The translations under genes were made by a program, and so were the position numbers. Positions 21,225 to 32,460 of a DNA stretch of 64,000 nt are shown here, in pieces. Origin of the DNA: Catonia carolina. Its lineage: Eukaryota; Arthropoda; Insecta; Hemiptera; Achilidae. The notes under the pieces are model-generated. The model did not search any database. It worked only from the letters and a program-made list of their open reading frames with translations, and was not told the origin of the DNA. Numbering within the stretch: position 1 is the stretch's first letter; each line of letters begins with the position of its first letter. The stretch lies in assembly GCA_035578175.1 (NCBI GenBank), contig JAQMRL010000014.1:18485895-18549894 (forward strand), given 5' to 3'.

Positions 21225-22020
21225 TGCGTGCGTGTGTGTGAAATGAATATCTTAAGAACGGAACTTCGTACAAGGTTAAAAATTGAAACTTAAGTTAGAC
21301 ACTACTACCGGACGCGACACGAACATTATCATCAAAATCGATCAACCGGAAGTAGTAGTTTATTCGTGTCATTTTTCACTTTTTTGCGTTTTTTTTTTGA
21401 AAAATGGCTTCTTCAGTTTTTTTTAAATCACCTCGTTTACTAAATTTTTTATGCTCTACAAGATAGAGCAGGCGCCATCTCTGCTGAAATTCTTGGTGAG
21501 GCTGTTTTTTCGTAAAAAAATTGTTTTATTTAAGATTGTGACTTTAATATACATGTTAGTGCAAAAATGTATATAATAAAAACTGTAGAGAATTTAAAAT
21601 CCTACAACTTTTATTTCAAACATTTTTTGTATATTGTGTATTGTATATTGCTTAGTTAACGGTAATAAGCAATTTTCTGTTTTTTCTCACGAAATCGTGT
21701 AAAAAATCGATTTTTTACACGATTTCAGCCTTATTATGCATTCTACGACAAAAATGTATATAATCAAATTTAAAGGAAATTAAAATATCTACAACTTTTA
21801 TTTAAGCATTTTTCACTACAGAGCCTAGTTTAGCGTGAAAGAGTGATTTTCCGTATCATTAAGCTAAACTGAGGTTGATTTTCACTTTGCGTCTTTCACT
21901 GACGACTAAAATTAGGTTATGTTTTATGACGATTTCTAATGTTTTATGACGAATTTTAGGTTATATTGTTCATTTTTGCATTGGCAAGAGAAAGTTGTGT
22001 GAGTGTTTCACACAATTTTT
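21058..22020 (+). mobile_element. HINE-1 copy lacking the first about 35 bp
   Basis: The copy begins directly at 'aggaaagtattgttttcatg', without the 5' subterminal repeat. It is otherwise complete to the 3' hairpin GTGTGAGTGTTTCACAC. The core at 21164-21240 is a (GT)n run of about 75 bp. A short local duplication ('tgtatattg') occurs at 21639-21652. Confidence 0.8.
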
Positions 22021-22257
22021 TTTTAATTTAATAACGTTACTCTCAACGTGCATTTCATTAGTTCGTGTCGAAAGTTTGATTACATATATAAGTCTATCGT
22101 ATCTTATTGTGTCTTAAACACAGAACTGATCTGCAGTTTTATTGTACCGTTTACTAAAGTTTAGTTTACATCTTTTGTGTAAACCCGTCCGGTATTTTTG
22201 TATTTCATTCGAACGTAAATATGGCGTCACCACGTAGACATTTTACAGTGAAGGAAA

Positions 22258-22427
22258 AAGGTATTTTTTAAAAACAAAATTTCGTTAGAGCCGTTTATGG
22301 GAAAACCACAAAAAAGTAAATTATTGCACGTATAAACTACTATTTCCGGTTGACCGATTTTGATAAAAATTTACGAATCAGGTCCCGTAGTGATACTTCA
22401 CTGACATATCAAGTTTCAAATTCGTTA
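22258..22427 (-). mobile_element. HINE-1 internal fragment
   Basis: The minus-strand match runs from the 'agccgtttttgagaaaatcgca' region to 'caagtttcaaattcgt'. It ends at the SINE-D insertion. Confidence 0.65.
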
Positions 22428-22443
22428 TCTCAGTTTGCGGTCG

Positions 22444-22691
22444 GGCCTTCGGACCAGCCAATCAGTCAGCTGGTCGAAAGTCGTGATTATTTGTTAAGTA
22501 ACACCGGCTGGGCAAGTGACATTGTATGGTGACTAGTTGACAGCCATCCATGAACAAACTCTACTGGGGGTTCATTGTTCAAACTCATGTCTAATCCACG
22601 TCAAAAAAAAAATACAGCAAAAAGCAGCGATCAAATTGGGTAGTTGTCAACAATGTAAAGTTCCCGATAACAAATAAAAGCTAAAAAAAAA
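22444..22691 (+). mobile_element. SINE-D copy 1 (poly-A-tailed SINE-like element)
   Basis: The 248-bp element is flanked by GTTTGCGGTCG (22433-22443) and GTTTACGGTCG (22692-22702), an 11-bp target duplication with one mismatch. The head is ggccttcggaccagccaatcag, the body includes 'caccggctgggcaa' and 'agccatccatgaacaa', and the tail is AGCTAAAAAAAAA. 'GTTCAAACTC' is B-box-like, but no clear A-box is seen. It shares its whole length with the inverted copy at 50312-50550. Confidence 0.7.
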
Positions 22692-22702
22692 GTTTACGGT
22701 CG

Positions 22703-23066
22703 TACATCATAAAACTTAAAGATACATTTTATTATTACACGATAGTTTGTTACCATTGGTAGAGCAGACGCCTAATAAGCTTACCGGTTTTCTGAAGTGC
22801 GCAGAAGGTTTATTTTGGTAAAGGCGCGCTCAGTTGCCTGAGCGAGTGGTGGGGGTCAGTCCTGTACTAGCTGTGATCAGAGTCACGTCGCTCTAGCAAC
22901 GTTATATACCAGCTGAACTGAAAACATTAGTCTGTAATCTGTTTTATGTGGAAGGCGTTCATTGTTGTACACAATGTTTACAATGAATGTTTTTAACGCC
23001 GCTAATAGATAATAATTTACAATGTTTAGAACATGTAATTTAATAGGCAGTTCGGTACTAAGACAC
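22703..23066. other. Unassigned sequence with a GC-richer patch
   Basis: The patch at about 22750-22900 includes 'ttggtagagcaga', superficially tRNA A-box-like, but no B-box follows. A short imperfect palindrome (acattcattgt-type) lies at 22958-22995. I see no gene. Confidence 0.4.
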
Positions 23067-24012
23067 AAAATCTGGTGTGAAACACTCACACAACTTTCTC
23101 TTGCCAATGCAAATAATTAACAATAAACCTAACATTAATAATGAAATATTAGAAATAAACAAAAAACTAACCTCAAAAACATAACCTTATTTTAATCATG
23201 AGTGAATGATGCAAAATGAAAATCAACCTCAGTTTGGCTTAGAAATACGGAAAATCACTCTTTCTCTCTAAACTAGGCTCTGTAGAGAAAAATGCTAGAA
23301 AAATAAAAGTTGTAGGTCTTTTAATTTTCTATAAATTAAATTATATACACTTTTGTCGTAAAATGCATACTAAGGCCGAAATCTTAAAAAAATCAATTTT
23401 TCACACATTTTCGTGAGAAAAAAAACAGAAAATCGCAAATTACCGCTACACTAAGCGTTATACAAAAAATTGTTTGAAACAAAAGTTGTAGAATTTTTAA
23501 TTCTCTACAACTTTTATTATATAAAGTTTTGCGCTAAAATGCATATTAAAGCTGTAATCTTAAAAAAACAACGTTTTTACGTGAAAACAGCCTCACCCAG
23601 AATTTCAGCAAACATGACGCCTACCCTATCTTGTAGAGAATAAAAAATTGAGTAAACCAGGCGATTTTAAAAAAAATCGTAGGACCAGTTTTTGAGAAAA
23701 TCGCAAAAAAGTGAAAAATTACACGAATAAACTACCACTTCCGGTTGACCGATTTTGATGAAAATGTTCGTGTCGAGTCCGGTAGTGGTACGTAACTTAA
23801 GTTTCAAGTTCGTACGATGTTCCGTTCTTGAGATATTCTGCTCACACACACACACACACAGACACACACACAGACCAATCGCTAAAAACATGTTTTTTTG
23901 GGTTCAGGGGGTCTGAAAACGTATAGATCCGGTGAAAACTCGATTTCGAAAAATCGACATGAAAACAATACTTTCCTTCCTATATATTCATATAGGCAAG
24001 AGAAAGTAAAAA
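23067..24012 (-). mobile_element. HINE-1 copy, full length
   Basis: It runs from AAAATCTGGTGTGAAACACT at 23067 to GAGAAAGTAAAAAT at 24012. Both subterminal repeats are intact. The core is a short (CA)n at 23844-23876. Confidence 0.8.
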
Positions 24013-24293
24013 TCTACTGACTGAATGCAAATTGTTTGCGCATCAACATCGGCAAACATATTTGGCATCCGCTCTAGGAAGTAATGAGGGAAAAATTACA
24101 CCCGTAAATCTACGCGCTCAAAACCACATGTTTTATTTTTGGATCACCTGGTGTTTTAAAAAAAGCACATTAATTACTACCTAATCCTAGGAAATGAGAA
24201 ACTATAGTTACATACGTTAATTTCCACCTCGTTCATAAATTTAATAGTACAGATAATGGATATTTATAATTACAATTTAAAATTCTTCATATG
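24013..24293. other. Unassigned sequence
   Basis: I recognise nothing in this spacer. Confidence 0.4.
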
Positions 24294-24478
24294 TAAAAAA
24301 ACTGGTATGAAACACTCACACGACTTTCTCTTGCCAACGCAAATAATGAATAATATTAATCTAACATTAGTAATAAAACATTAGAAATAGACAAAAAACT
24401 AACCTCAAAAACATAACCTTTTTTTAATCATGAGTGAAAGACGCGAAATGAAAATCAACCTTAGTTTCACTTAATAAC
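24294..24478 (-). mobile_element. HINE-1 3' fragment
   Basis: The terminal hairpin and about 185 bp of the 3' end are present, and the copy stops at 'ccttagtttcacttaat'. A second 'aaatctggtgtg' directly after it (24480) suggests another truncated end. Confidence 0.7.
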
Positions 24479-24546
24479 AAATCTGGTGTGCAAAATAAGT
24501 CGTATTTTGCACATAAGATTATTCATTGTGGGATTATTCATATCAG

Positions 24547-25635
24547 AAACCAGTAGAGATGTCAACAAACAGTTTTCGGATCAGTAGTCTAGACAAAAAT
24601 TTAGTGAGCCTGGATTATTTTTGAAGCTTCGGTTTCGACTGAAACTGGCCAAAAACCGGAAGTTAAGATATCAAAGTCAGAATTCGGAAACAAAAATAGT
24701 GTATTTTAATTCCTCTCAACGAGTAAATTACAGAAATTATTGGATTTAAAATTCTGGTTTCTGCCGGAAATGGCCCGTAACCGGAAATCAAAAACACACT
24801 GTCAGAAATATTATAGATCAACAAACGGTGTTCGTATCCGTAATCTACACAAATAATTTGTAAGCCTGCATTGGGTATGAAGTTCACTTTGACCGGAAGT
24901 GCCCCAAAACCGGAAGTCCAGAAATCAAATACGGATTCGGGAACAGAAATACTGTCATGCGATTCCTCTTAAACACTAGATACAGAAACGATTAGATTTG
25001 AAGTTACGGTTTCGACCGGAAGTGGCTTAAAATTGAATGCTTAGAAACCAAAGTCGAAATTTGGAAACATAAACAGTGTCATTCGATTCATGTTAAAGAA
25101 TAAAGTGTAAAATTCCGATTTCTATTGGAAGTGGCCCAAAACCGGAAGTCAAGTAATCAAATTCGGGATTTGTATACAAACATGGTCTCATTTGATCACT
25201 TTTAAAGAGTAGATACATAAACCATTGGATTTGATGTTACGTTTTTGATCATAAGTGGCATCCCAAAACCGGAAGTCAAAGAGTCATAGTAAGAAACTAC
25301 GAACGATAGCAACAAACAGTTTACGGAAAATCAAACCGACCGCAAAATCAAAGTCAGAATTTGGAAACAAAATTAATGTCATTTGATTTCTCTCAAGGAG
25401 TAGACGCAGAAATCAATGAGTTTGAAGTTCCGGTTTCGATCAGAAATAAAGAAATTGAAATCGGAAGTTAAAAACAGAGTAGTGAAATTCGTCCTCTTAA
25501 GAGTAGATACAAAAATCATTGGGCTTGAAGTCCTGGTATCGACCGGAAGTGGCCCAAAACCAGATATCAAGAAATCAAAGTAGAATTTCGGAATTCGATT
25601 TCTCATTAAGAGCAGAGATAAAAGAATCACTAATG
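24547..25635 (+). repeat. Diverged tandem satellite with paired CCGGAAGT boxes
   Basis: Units of roughly 130-170 bp repeat the order: aatctacacaaa, (a/g)ttggatttgaagtt, cggtttcgaccggaagtggcc, caaaaccggaagtcaa, gaaatcaaagtcagaa, ttcggaaacaaa, agtgtcattcgatt and aaagagtagatacagaaa. At least seven degenerate units are readable. CCGGAAGT is the core of ETS-factor sites, but I regard that as coincidental. Related fragments lie at 14515-14651, 17544-17605 and 29560-29990. Confidence 0.65.
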
Positions 25636-25682
25636 ATTTTTGCCATAAGACAAAGATACCCTTGTTAAAAATTTCAACCAAC

Positions 25683-25703
25683 CATGAGACGAGTCGTCTC
25701 ATG
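25683..25703. repeat. Perfect 21-bp palindrome just upstream of a HINE-1 insertion
   Basis: Arms CATGAGACGA and TCGTCTCATG flank a single G. It ends 7 bp before the T-run where the next HINE-1 copy starts. Confidence 0.8.
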
Positions 25704-25709
25704 AAAGGA

Positions 25710-26628
25710 TTTTTTACTCTCTCTTGCCTATATGATATTCATATAGGCAACATAGGAAGGAAAGTATCTATAGTTTTCATGGCGATTTTTTGAAATCAAG
25801 TTTTCACCGGATCTACACTTTCTCAGACCCCCTGAACCCAAAAAAAACATGTTATTAGCGATTGAACTGTGTGTGTGTGAACAGATATCTCAAGAACGGA
25901 ACATCGTACGAACTTGAAACTTAAGTTGTATATCACAAGAGGACACGAAACGATTTTCATCAAAATTGGTCAATCGGAAGTAGTACTTTATTTGTGTCAT
26001 TTTTCACTTTTTGCGATTTTTTCAAAAACGGCTCCTTCAAAATCGCCTTATTTACTTAATTTTTTATGCTCTAAACGATAGGGTAGGCACCATGTCTGCT
26101 GAAATTCTCGGATAGGTTTTCTCGTAAAAAAATTATTTTTTTAATATTTCGACTTTAATTTGCATTTTAGTGCAAAAATGTATGTATAATAAAAGTAGAA
26201 AATTTAAAATCCTACAACTTTTTCAAACATATTTTGTATAACGCTTAGTTCAGCGGTAATAAGCAATTTTCTGTTTTTTTTTTCACGAAAACGTGTACAA
26301 AAATATATTTTTTAAGACTTCAGCCTTAGCATGCATTTTCCGACAAAAGTGTCTATAATCAAATTTATAGGAAACTAAAAGATGATATTTAGCACTTTCT
26401 CCACAGTGCCTAGTTTAGCGTGAAAAGAGTGTTTTTCCGTATTTTTAAGACAAAATGAGGTTGATTTTCATTTTGCGTCTTTCACTCACGATTAAAATCA
26501 GATTATGTTTTTTGAGGTTAGTTTTAGGATTATCTCTAATGTTTTATTTCTATTAGTAGGTTGTATTGGTCATTATTTGCACTGGCAAGAGAAAATCGTG
26601 TAGCCTAAGTGTTTCACACCAGATTTTT
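25710..26628 (+). mobile_element. HINE-1 copy with duplicated 5' palindrome
   Basis: The 5' end is TTTTTACTCTCTCTTGCC. The usual CCTATATGAATATATAGG is replaced by 'cctatatgatattcatataggcaacatagg', a longer palindrome made by partial inverted duplication. The core has shrunk to (GT)6. The 3' hairpin carries an insertion (gtgtagcctaagtgtttcacac). Confidence 0.75.
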
Positions 26629-26784
26629 ATTATTACGAAGCAAACCAGAAAGTAACAGACGTTCTGGCCTGGCGCGGCAGTGGGCGGAGCTAGCGCCGCC
26701 ATCTTGGCGTCAGAGTGTTTCTACATTCAGTACGCAACCAGGTACTTACTATTTTTTTTTTTTTGGTATTGTACTTTTTATACT

Positions 26785-27127
26785 ACGCCCATAACAGACA
26801 GGTGGAGTGTCAAATTATTTACACTCAATCTGTTCGTTGCAAGGCTAAAATAAATAGTTCTGTTTCTTATCACATGGTCAGCCAATTAAATGACTGAATC
26901 ATTTTAGAACAGACGAGGTAGAGGTGTAAAAGACACTAATCAGAGATATCTCTTCTGAAAGTAATGAATTTCATTATACAGCCAGATCCTGTGGTGAATG
27001 AAGTGAAGGTGTCATTTGCAGAGTGGAAAATAAGTGCTTTTCAGAGGGCCCGGCATGCTGATAAGCGTAGTTTTCCACTCAGTGAGGAAGGCAATGGTAA
27101 ACCACCTCACTCCTCGTTTTACTTAGT
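26785..27127 (+). mobile_element. SINE-A, 3' end lost at a HINE-1 junction
   Basis: It runs from CGCCCATAACAGACAGG to 'tttacttagtaaaac' and then passes into a minus-strand HINE-1 3' region. The junction shares a few bases of microhomology (aaac/cactc), pointing to recombination rather than clean insertion. Confidence 0.7.
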
Positions 27128-27792
27128 AAAACACTCACACAACTTTCTCTTTCCAATGAAAATAATGACCAATATAACCTAACATTAGAAATAAACAAAA
27201 AACATAACCTAATTTTAATCATGAGTGAAAGACGCAAAATGAAAATCAACCTCAGTTTGGCTTAAAAATACGGAAATTCACTCTTTCACGCTAAACTAGG
27301 CTCTGTAGAGAAAAATGCACAAAATAAAAGTTGTAGATCTTTTAATTTGCTATAAATTTTATTATATACTACTTTATCTCGTAAAATGCATGCTGAGGCC
27401 GAAATCTTAAAAAAAACAGATTTTTCACACGTTTTCGTGAGATAAAAACAGATAATCGCTAATTACCGCTAAACTAAGCGTTATAAAAAAAATGTTCGAA
27501 ATAAAAGTTGTAGGATTTTAAATTCTCACTTTTGATAAAGAAATTTTTGCGCTAAATTGCATATTAAAGCCGTAATCTTAAAAAAAACAATTTTTCTTAC
27601 ATGAAAACGGTCTTACTAATTTCAGCAAACATGGCCCCTACCCTATCTTGTAGAGAATAAAAAATTTAGTAAATAAGGCGATTTTTAAAAAAATCGTAGG
27701 ACCACTTTTTGAGAACATCGCAAAAAGTGACAAATTACAGAAATAAACTACTACTTCCTGTCGACCGATTTTGATGAAAATGTTCGTGTCGG
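27128..27792 (-). mobile_element. HINE-1 3' two-thirds, minus strand, head-on with an inverted segment
   Basis: It runs from 'cactcacacaactttctc' to 'gatgaaaatgttcgtgtcggg', then turns at 27792/27793 into plus-strand HINE-1 sequence beginning 'cgccatgtttgctgaaatt'. The pair makes a large imperfect inverted repeat. Confidence 0.75.
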
Positions 27793-28190
27793 GCGCCATG
27801 TTTGCTGAAATTCTTGGTGAGGCTGTTTTCACGTAAAAAATTGTTTTTCTAATATTACGGCTTTAATATGCATTTTAGCGAAAAAATTTATTAATAAAAA
27901 ATATAGAAAATTTAAAATTCCACAACTTTTATTTAAAAACTTTTTTTGTATAACGCTTAGTTTAGCAGTAATTAGCGATTTTCTGTTTTTTTTCTCACGA
28001 AAACGTGTGAAAAATCTATTTTTTTTAAATTTTGGCCTTAGTATGCATTTTACGACAAAATTGTATATAATTAAATATATATGAAATTAAAATATCTACA
28101 ACTTTTAGTTCAAGAATTTTTCTCTACAGAGCCTAGTTTAGCGTGAAAGAGTGATTTTCCGTATTTTTTCATTTTCAATTTTGCGTTATC
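27793..28190 (+). mobile_element. HINE-1 internal/3' portion, plus-strand half of the inverted pair
   Basis: It continues in family order from 'gcgccatgtttgctg' to 'gcctagtttagcgtgaaagagtgattttccgta' and fades near 28190. Confidence 0.7.
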
Positions 28191-28218
28191 GTTTCATTTT
28201 CATTAATTTTATTTTATT

Positions 28219-28378
28219 ACACGTTCTTGAGATATGTTGTTACCACACACGCAAGCACGCACGCGCACACAGAACAATCGTTAAAACACCTATTTTCGAT
28301 TCAGACATTTTCGAAATATCGACATACTTTACAATACTTTACTTCCTATATATTCACATTGGCAAGAAAGAGTAAAAA
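28219..28378 (-). mobile_element. HINE-1 5' fragment, minus strand
   Basis: 'cacgttcttgagatatgttg', a CA/CG core, 'tcgaaatatcgac' and the terminal 'ttggcaagaaagagtaaaaa' are readable. The segment is much decayed. Confidence 0.6.
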
Positions 28379-28828
28379 AAGTGATTGAAATATGGTTGCA
28401 TAATTTTTTTGGTACCCGGTACTAACTGAACAGTGATTTCCAAACCCCTTTTGTTTCAACTCTCTTACTTTTATACAGCTACCTCCCCTTCCTACGCTCC
28501 AATACGTGGCCAAAAATCAAATAAAACAACCGAAAATGTTTTACTAGAATCTGAGGACTGGATATTAAATTGTATTGCATTTTATATTGATTCACCGGAC
28601 CAAAATGTGTTCCAATTTTAATAAAACGCCCTTTGTATCAGTAGTCGACAATAATTAGATTTATTCTGTGTGTGTGTGTGTTTGTAAAGAATTAACTTAA
28701 ATTATCGTTTAATTCGTTCCAAATAAATTACTCTAAATAGAATTTTACATCAGTTTTGATAAATTGACCATCATTCACAATCTGTAGATTTAATCAATGA
28801 TACTTAACCGTGCAATAACCTTTATTCC
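28379..28828. other. Unassigned AT-rich sequence
   Basis: I see no gene or repeat family beyond a short (GT)n at 28667-28683. Confidence 0.4.
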
Positions 28829-29545
28829 TTTTTTATATTCTCTTGCCTAAGTTAATATATATAGAAAGGAAAGTAATGTTTTTATTTCGAATTTCCGAAA
28901 TCGAGTTTTCACCGGATCTACACGTTTTCAGACCCCCTGAACCCAAAAACCATGTTTTTAGAGATTGGTGTGTGTGTGTGTGCGCGCGCGCGCGTGTGTG
29001 CGTGTGTGTGTGTGTGTGTGCGTATTTGTGTGTGTGTGTGTATTTGTGTGTGTGTGTGGATGTGTGTGTGTGTGTGTGTGTTTGTGTGTGTGTGCGTGTG
29101 TGTGTGTGTGTGCGCGCGCGTGCGCGTGCGTGTGTATGTGTGTGTGAACAATTTATCTCATAAACGGAACATTGTACGAAATTGAAACTTAAAACTTACG
29201 TTAGATACCACTAGAGAACCCGTCACGAAAATTTTAATCAAATCGACCAACCGGAAGAAGAAGTTTATTCGTATAATTTTTCTTTTTTTTGCGATTTTTT
29301 TTAAAATCACCTCATTTACTGCACTTTTAATGTTCTACAAAATAGGATAAGTGCCATGTCTACTGAAATTCTTAGGGGAGACTGTTCTCTCGTAGAAAAA
29401 ATGTTTATTTTAAGATTGCGGCTTTAATATGCATTTAAGTCCAAAAGTGTATAGATATTCAAAATTGTAGACAATTTAAAATACTACAACTCTCATTTCA
29501 AACATTTCTTTGTATAACGCTTACTTCAGCGATAATTGGTTTCAG
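28829..29545 (+). mobile_element. HINE-1 5' two-thirds with long GT/GC core
   Basis: The copy starts with a decayed 5' end (ttatattctcttgcctaagttaatatatatag). Its core at 28967-29150 is about 180 bp of alternating GT and GC. It stops near 'aacgcttacttcagcgataatt'. Valine/cysteine-rich and Thr/His-rich open frames here are translations of the microsatellite. Confidence 0.75.
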
Positions 29546-29559
29546 TTGTTTTAGCTTTC

Positions 29560-29990
29560 GTAAGAAAAGAAAGCTACTCCTTAGGAGGGATTTAAGAGAA
29601 ACCAGAACTTCAAATCCAATCCAGGCCAACTTACTTTTTGTGTAGATTACGAATCCAAAAACCATTTGTTACTTACTTGTACTTTCTGATTTTGATTTTT
29701 TGACTTCCGGTCTTGGGCTACTTTCAGTCGAAATTGGAACTTCAAATGGAATCCAGGCTAACTAACTTTTTGTGTGCATTACGAATCCGAAAACCGTTTG
29801 TTTCTAACTTGTAGTTTCTAACTTGTTCTACTCTTGTAGTATCTGATTTTGATTTCTTGACTTCCGGTTTTGGGCTACTTTCGGTAGAAATATTGGAACT
29901 TCAAATTGGAATCCACGCCACTAACTTCTTCTGTAGATTACGAATTCGAAAACCGTTTGTTGTTATTTCTTGTAATTTCTGATATCCGGT
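29560..29990 (-). repeat. CCGGAAGT-type satellite, inverted fragment
   Basis: About two and a half units are readable on the minus strand: 'gacttccggttttgggctactttcgg', 'ttcaaat.ggaatccaggc' and 'tgtagattacgaatccgaaaaccgtttgtt'. Confidence 0.65.
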
Positions 29991-30220
29991 GTGATGTACG
30001 GACAAAGGAAAATGATACATAACAATTTTTAAAATGCCACAGTAGCTAGACTATATTTTATTTGTAGTAACGTTTAAATTTATAATTTTTTTATAACGTT
30101 TTGTAACCACTTTAGGGTATATTTTTCCATACAAAGTTACAATAATATTTTTACAAATAATAATACAGTAAAAATATATATAAAAGAAAACAAAACAAAA
30201 GAGAGAGAAAAACAAACAAA

Positions 30221-30267
<47 letters not shown>

Positions 30268-30448
30268 GTATGTATGTATGTAATAAAAATCTGATCTCCT
30301 CTTCCCCCTCTTCCTGCCTTACATTCCAAAAATTACCGGAAATCACGTCTGCAAAGGTTAAATCACCTGTGCGCAGGCATGAGTTGCGGAAATAATTCAA
30401 TAATAAAATTCATTTATTAATAAATAAATTATTTTAATAATAAAACTA
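29991..30448. repeat. AT-rich spacer with (AT)n and GTAT microsatellites
   Basis: It contains an (AT)n tract at about 30223-30260 and a (TATG)n run at 30265-30281. Otherwise I see nothing. Confidence 0.6.
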
Positions 30449-30784
30449 ACCCACCGGGTTGGTCTAGAGGTAAAGTCGTCGCCAAAATCAGCTGTTTAAC
30501 AGCTGATTTTCGGAGACGAAGGTTCCTGGTTCAAATCCTAGTAAAGGTAGTTACTTTTATACGGATTTGAGTGCTAGACAGTGGTTACCGGTGTACTTTG
30601 ATGGTTGGGGTTCAATTAACCATACTCTCTCAGGAATGGTCGGCCTGAGTCTGTACAAGACTACACCTCATTTACATGTCATACATATTATCCTCATCTC
30701 ATTGGGTCATGGGATTGCTTATTGTTATGAATTGAACATATTGCAACGTACACACATTAGGGATTAAAAATAAATAAATAAATA
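30449..30784 (+). mobile_element. SINE-C, tRNA-derived, complete copy with (TAAA)n tail
   Basis: The head CCCACCGGGTTGGTCTAGAGG contains an A-box (TGGTCTAGAGG, 30460-30470). The B-box GGTTCAAATCC lies at 30528-30538. Between them, 30484-30510 is a perfect palindrome (arms AAAATCAGCTGTT and AACAGCTGATTTT around one T), which occupies the position of the anticodon arm. A tRNA-unrelated body follows ('ggttcaattaaccat', 'tcggcctgagtctgtacaagactacacctcattt') and the tail is taaataaataaataa. Fragments lie at 31350 and 32037. I did not find a clear target duplication. Confidence 0.75.
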
Positions 30785-31349
30785 ACAAAATTGAAAATAA
30801 AATTTTTATATGAAGCATCTCCGAATGATACGACACGAAAAGTAGTTGATAAATATAAGGAAAAAATATTACAAAATTATAATGATTATGTATAAGATAA
30901 AAAGAAACTTGATTCACACAGTGATATTAAAATAGTAAGTCGATAATATTGTTATTTAATTTAATCCATTCGTCCATATCAGTAATTAATTTTTTATTAA
31001 GGTGATTTGAGATGAATTAGTATGGAATAAAATTGATTAACTTTGATGATACGTAGGAAAACTGTCTTCGACAAATATTTAGTTTTACATGATCCAATCT
31101 GAAAGCAGTATTTGATGGTCTTAAATTGTAATTTATGTTCCTCATGTCAAATAGGTTCCTGTTTCGATTTACGTAATAAATCATTATAATTTATTATTTT
31201 GTAAATAAATCATTTTTATTTAAGTTTAAAGGAGTTTTTTTATAATTAATTAAAACCAGATCCCGAAAGAACCTGAATGATTGTTACAATATATTATGTT
31301 CAATTAATTAACAATACATTCCAAGAAAGGTCAATTGAAACCCAACAGT
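30785..31349. other. Unassigned AT-rich sequence
   Basis: I recognise no gene or family. Confidence 0.4.
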
Positions 31350-31505
31350 CAAAGAACACCGGTAACCACAATCAAGTATTCAAATTCATTTCAAAGTATT
31401 AGTACCTTTACTAGGATTTGAAACAGGGTTCTTTCGTCTCCATAAATCAGGTTTTAGTTAACTCACAACAACGACAGTTGTATAACTAGACAAACCCAGT
31501 GAGTA
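31350..31505 (-). mobile_element. SINE-C head fragment
   Basis: The minus-strand reading gives a tRNA-like head with GGTTTGTCTAG, a B-box variant (GTTTCAAATCC) and 'tagtaaaggtac'. It is diverged and its palindrome is degraded. Confidence 0.6.
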
Positions 31506-32036
31506 GAGAAGAAAATAATACAAATAATATTTATTAATAATTGATGTGTAACCAACATTTGCCAAAATTTGAAACTTTTGTTAACAAAAAACTGTTCTCC
31601 TTTACAAAAAAAAAAAAAAATAAAAACAAATAATAGTTACCAACGGTTTGATTAAAACCATGTTTTACAAAACTCGATTCTAATATGAAAGAGAAAATAA
31701 AAAAATAAAAGAGAAATAAGCGGACGAGAGGCTCTTTCTTTTTTTGTTAGGGAAATTGATATTGCAGAAAAGCAATTTACGTTTCCCTTTCTTCGGAAAT
31801 TCCTTGAATAAAATAAAATAAAATTTCTGCATTAGAAAAGTAGTCTGAACCCCAACCCTCCAATCTAACGTAACCAATCGAATAATATCAATATTCATTT
31901 CTACTGCGTTGAACGCTATCTACTGGGTGATACAAGAACTCCCACCAATTCTGTCTGAGAGCACGTTCTATTGATGCATTTTTTAATACTTAATGCGTCT
32001 ACATTGCAATGTGTTAAATTATTAACAATAAACAAC
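31506..32036. other. Unassigned AT-rich sequence
   Basis: It contains an A15 run near 31606. I recognise no gene or family. Confidence 0.4.
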
Positions 32037-32155
32037 CCTATGACCTAATTCGATGAGAATGATGTGTTTGATGCGTAAATGAGGTTTAGTCTTGTACAAA
32101 CTCAGCCCGATTATTCCTGATTGAGTGTGATTAATTGAACATTAACCATCTCAGT
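32037..32155 (-). mobile_element. SINE-C body fragment
   Basis: On the minus strand this matches the body from 'ggttaatgttcaattaatcac' to 'acaagactaaacctcatttacgc'. It is out of order relative to the head fragment at 31350, so it is a separate or rearranged copy. Confidence 0.6.
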
Positions 32156-32460
32156 TATCAAGAGTCAATATTTAGGAACAATACTGGATGAAGATTATGA
32201 TCACACAGCCGAAATAAAACAGAAGAATAGATATGACTCGATCTAAAGGTTTTAAAATTAAAAATCTTTTAAAAGATAAATCCTTGAGCCTTGACTTCAG
32301 ATTAAGGATGATGAAGAAGAAGAAGAAGATGATGAATATAAGAAGAATAGATGCGTTTAAGCTTTGGTTGTACAGGCGCATGGTAAAAATAACCTGGACG
32401 GATAAAGAACCCAACGAGACAGTCTTGCAGAGAAAAGGAACTTGTTTACTACACCATTCA
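32156..32460 (+). pseudogene. Non-LTR retrotransposon reverse-transcriptase C-terminal fragment
   Basis: The frames read in pieces as YLGTILDEDYDHTAEIKQK, MTRSKGFKIKNLL, KSLSLDFRLRMMK and RIDAFKLWLYRRMVKITWTD. This is the conserved region after the RT palm in many arthropod LINEs (YLG..., then ERRI.AFE.W.YRRM...W.D). A (GAA)n/(GAT)n expansion at 32308-32340 replaces the segment that normally holds the YG.ETW motif. The fragment joins directly to a HINE-1 3' end at 32461. Confidence 0.7.

Noticed and set aside
22740..22870. Possible tRNA-like start (ttggtagagcaga)
   Set aside because: No B-box and no cloverleaf follow.
24547..25635. CRISPR-like regularly spaced repeats
   Set aside because: The units are contiguous, diverged and 130-170 bp long in a eukaryotic repeat context; this is satellite DNA.
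26964..27182. Peptide ending in ADDLNNN-type residues seen at several loci
   Set aside because: It comes from the SINE-A repeat; open in some copies only and without a conserved start.
28843..29185. Open frames rich in Val-Cys or Thr-His
   Set aside because: They are translations of the GT/GC microsatellite core of a HINE-1 copy; all frames are open because the tract lacks stops.
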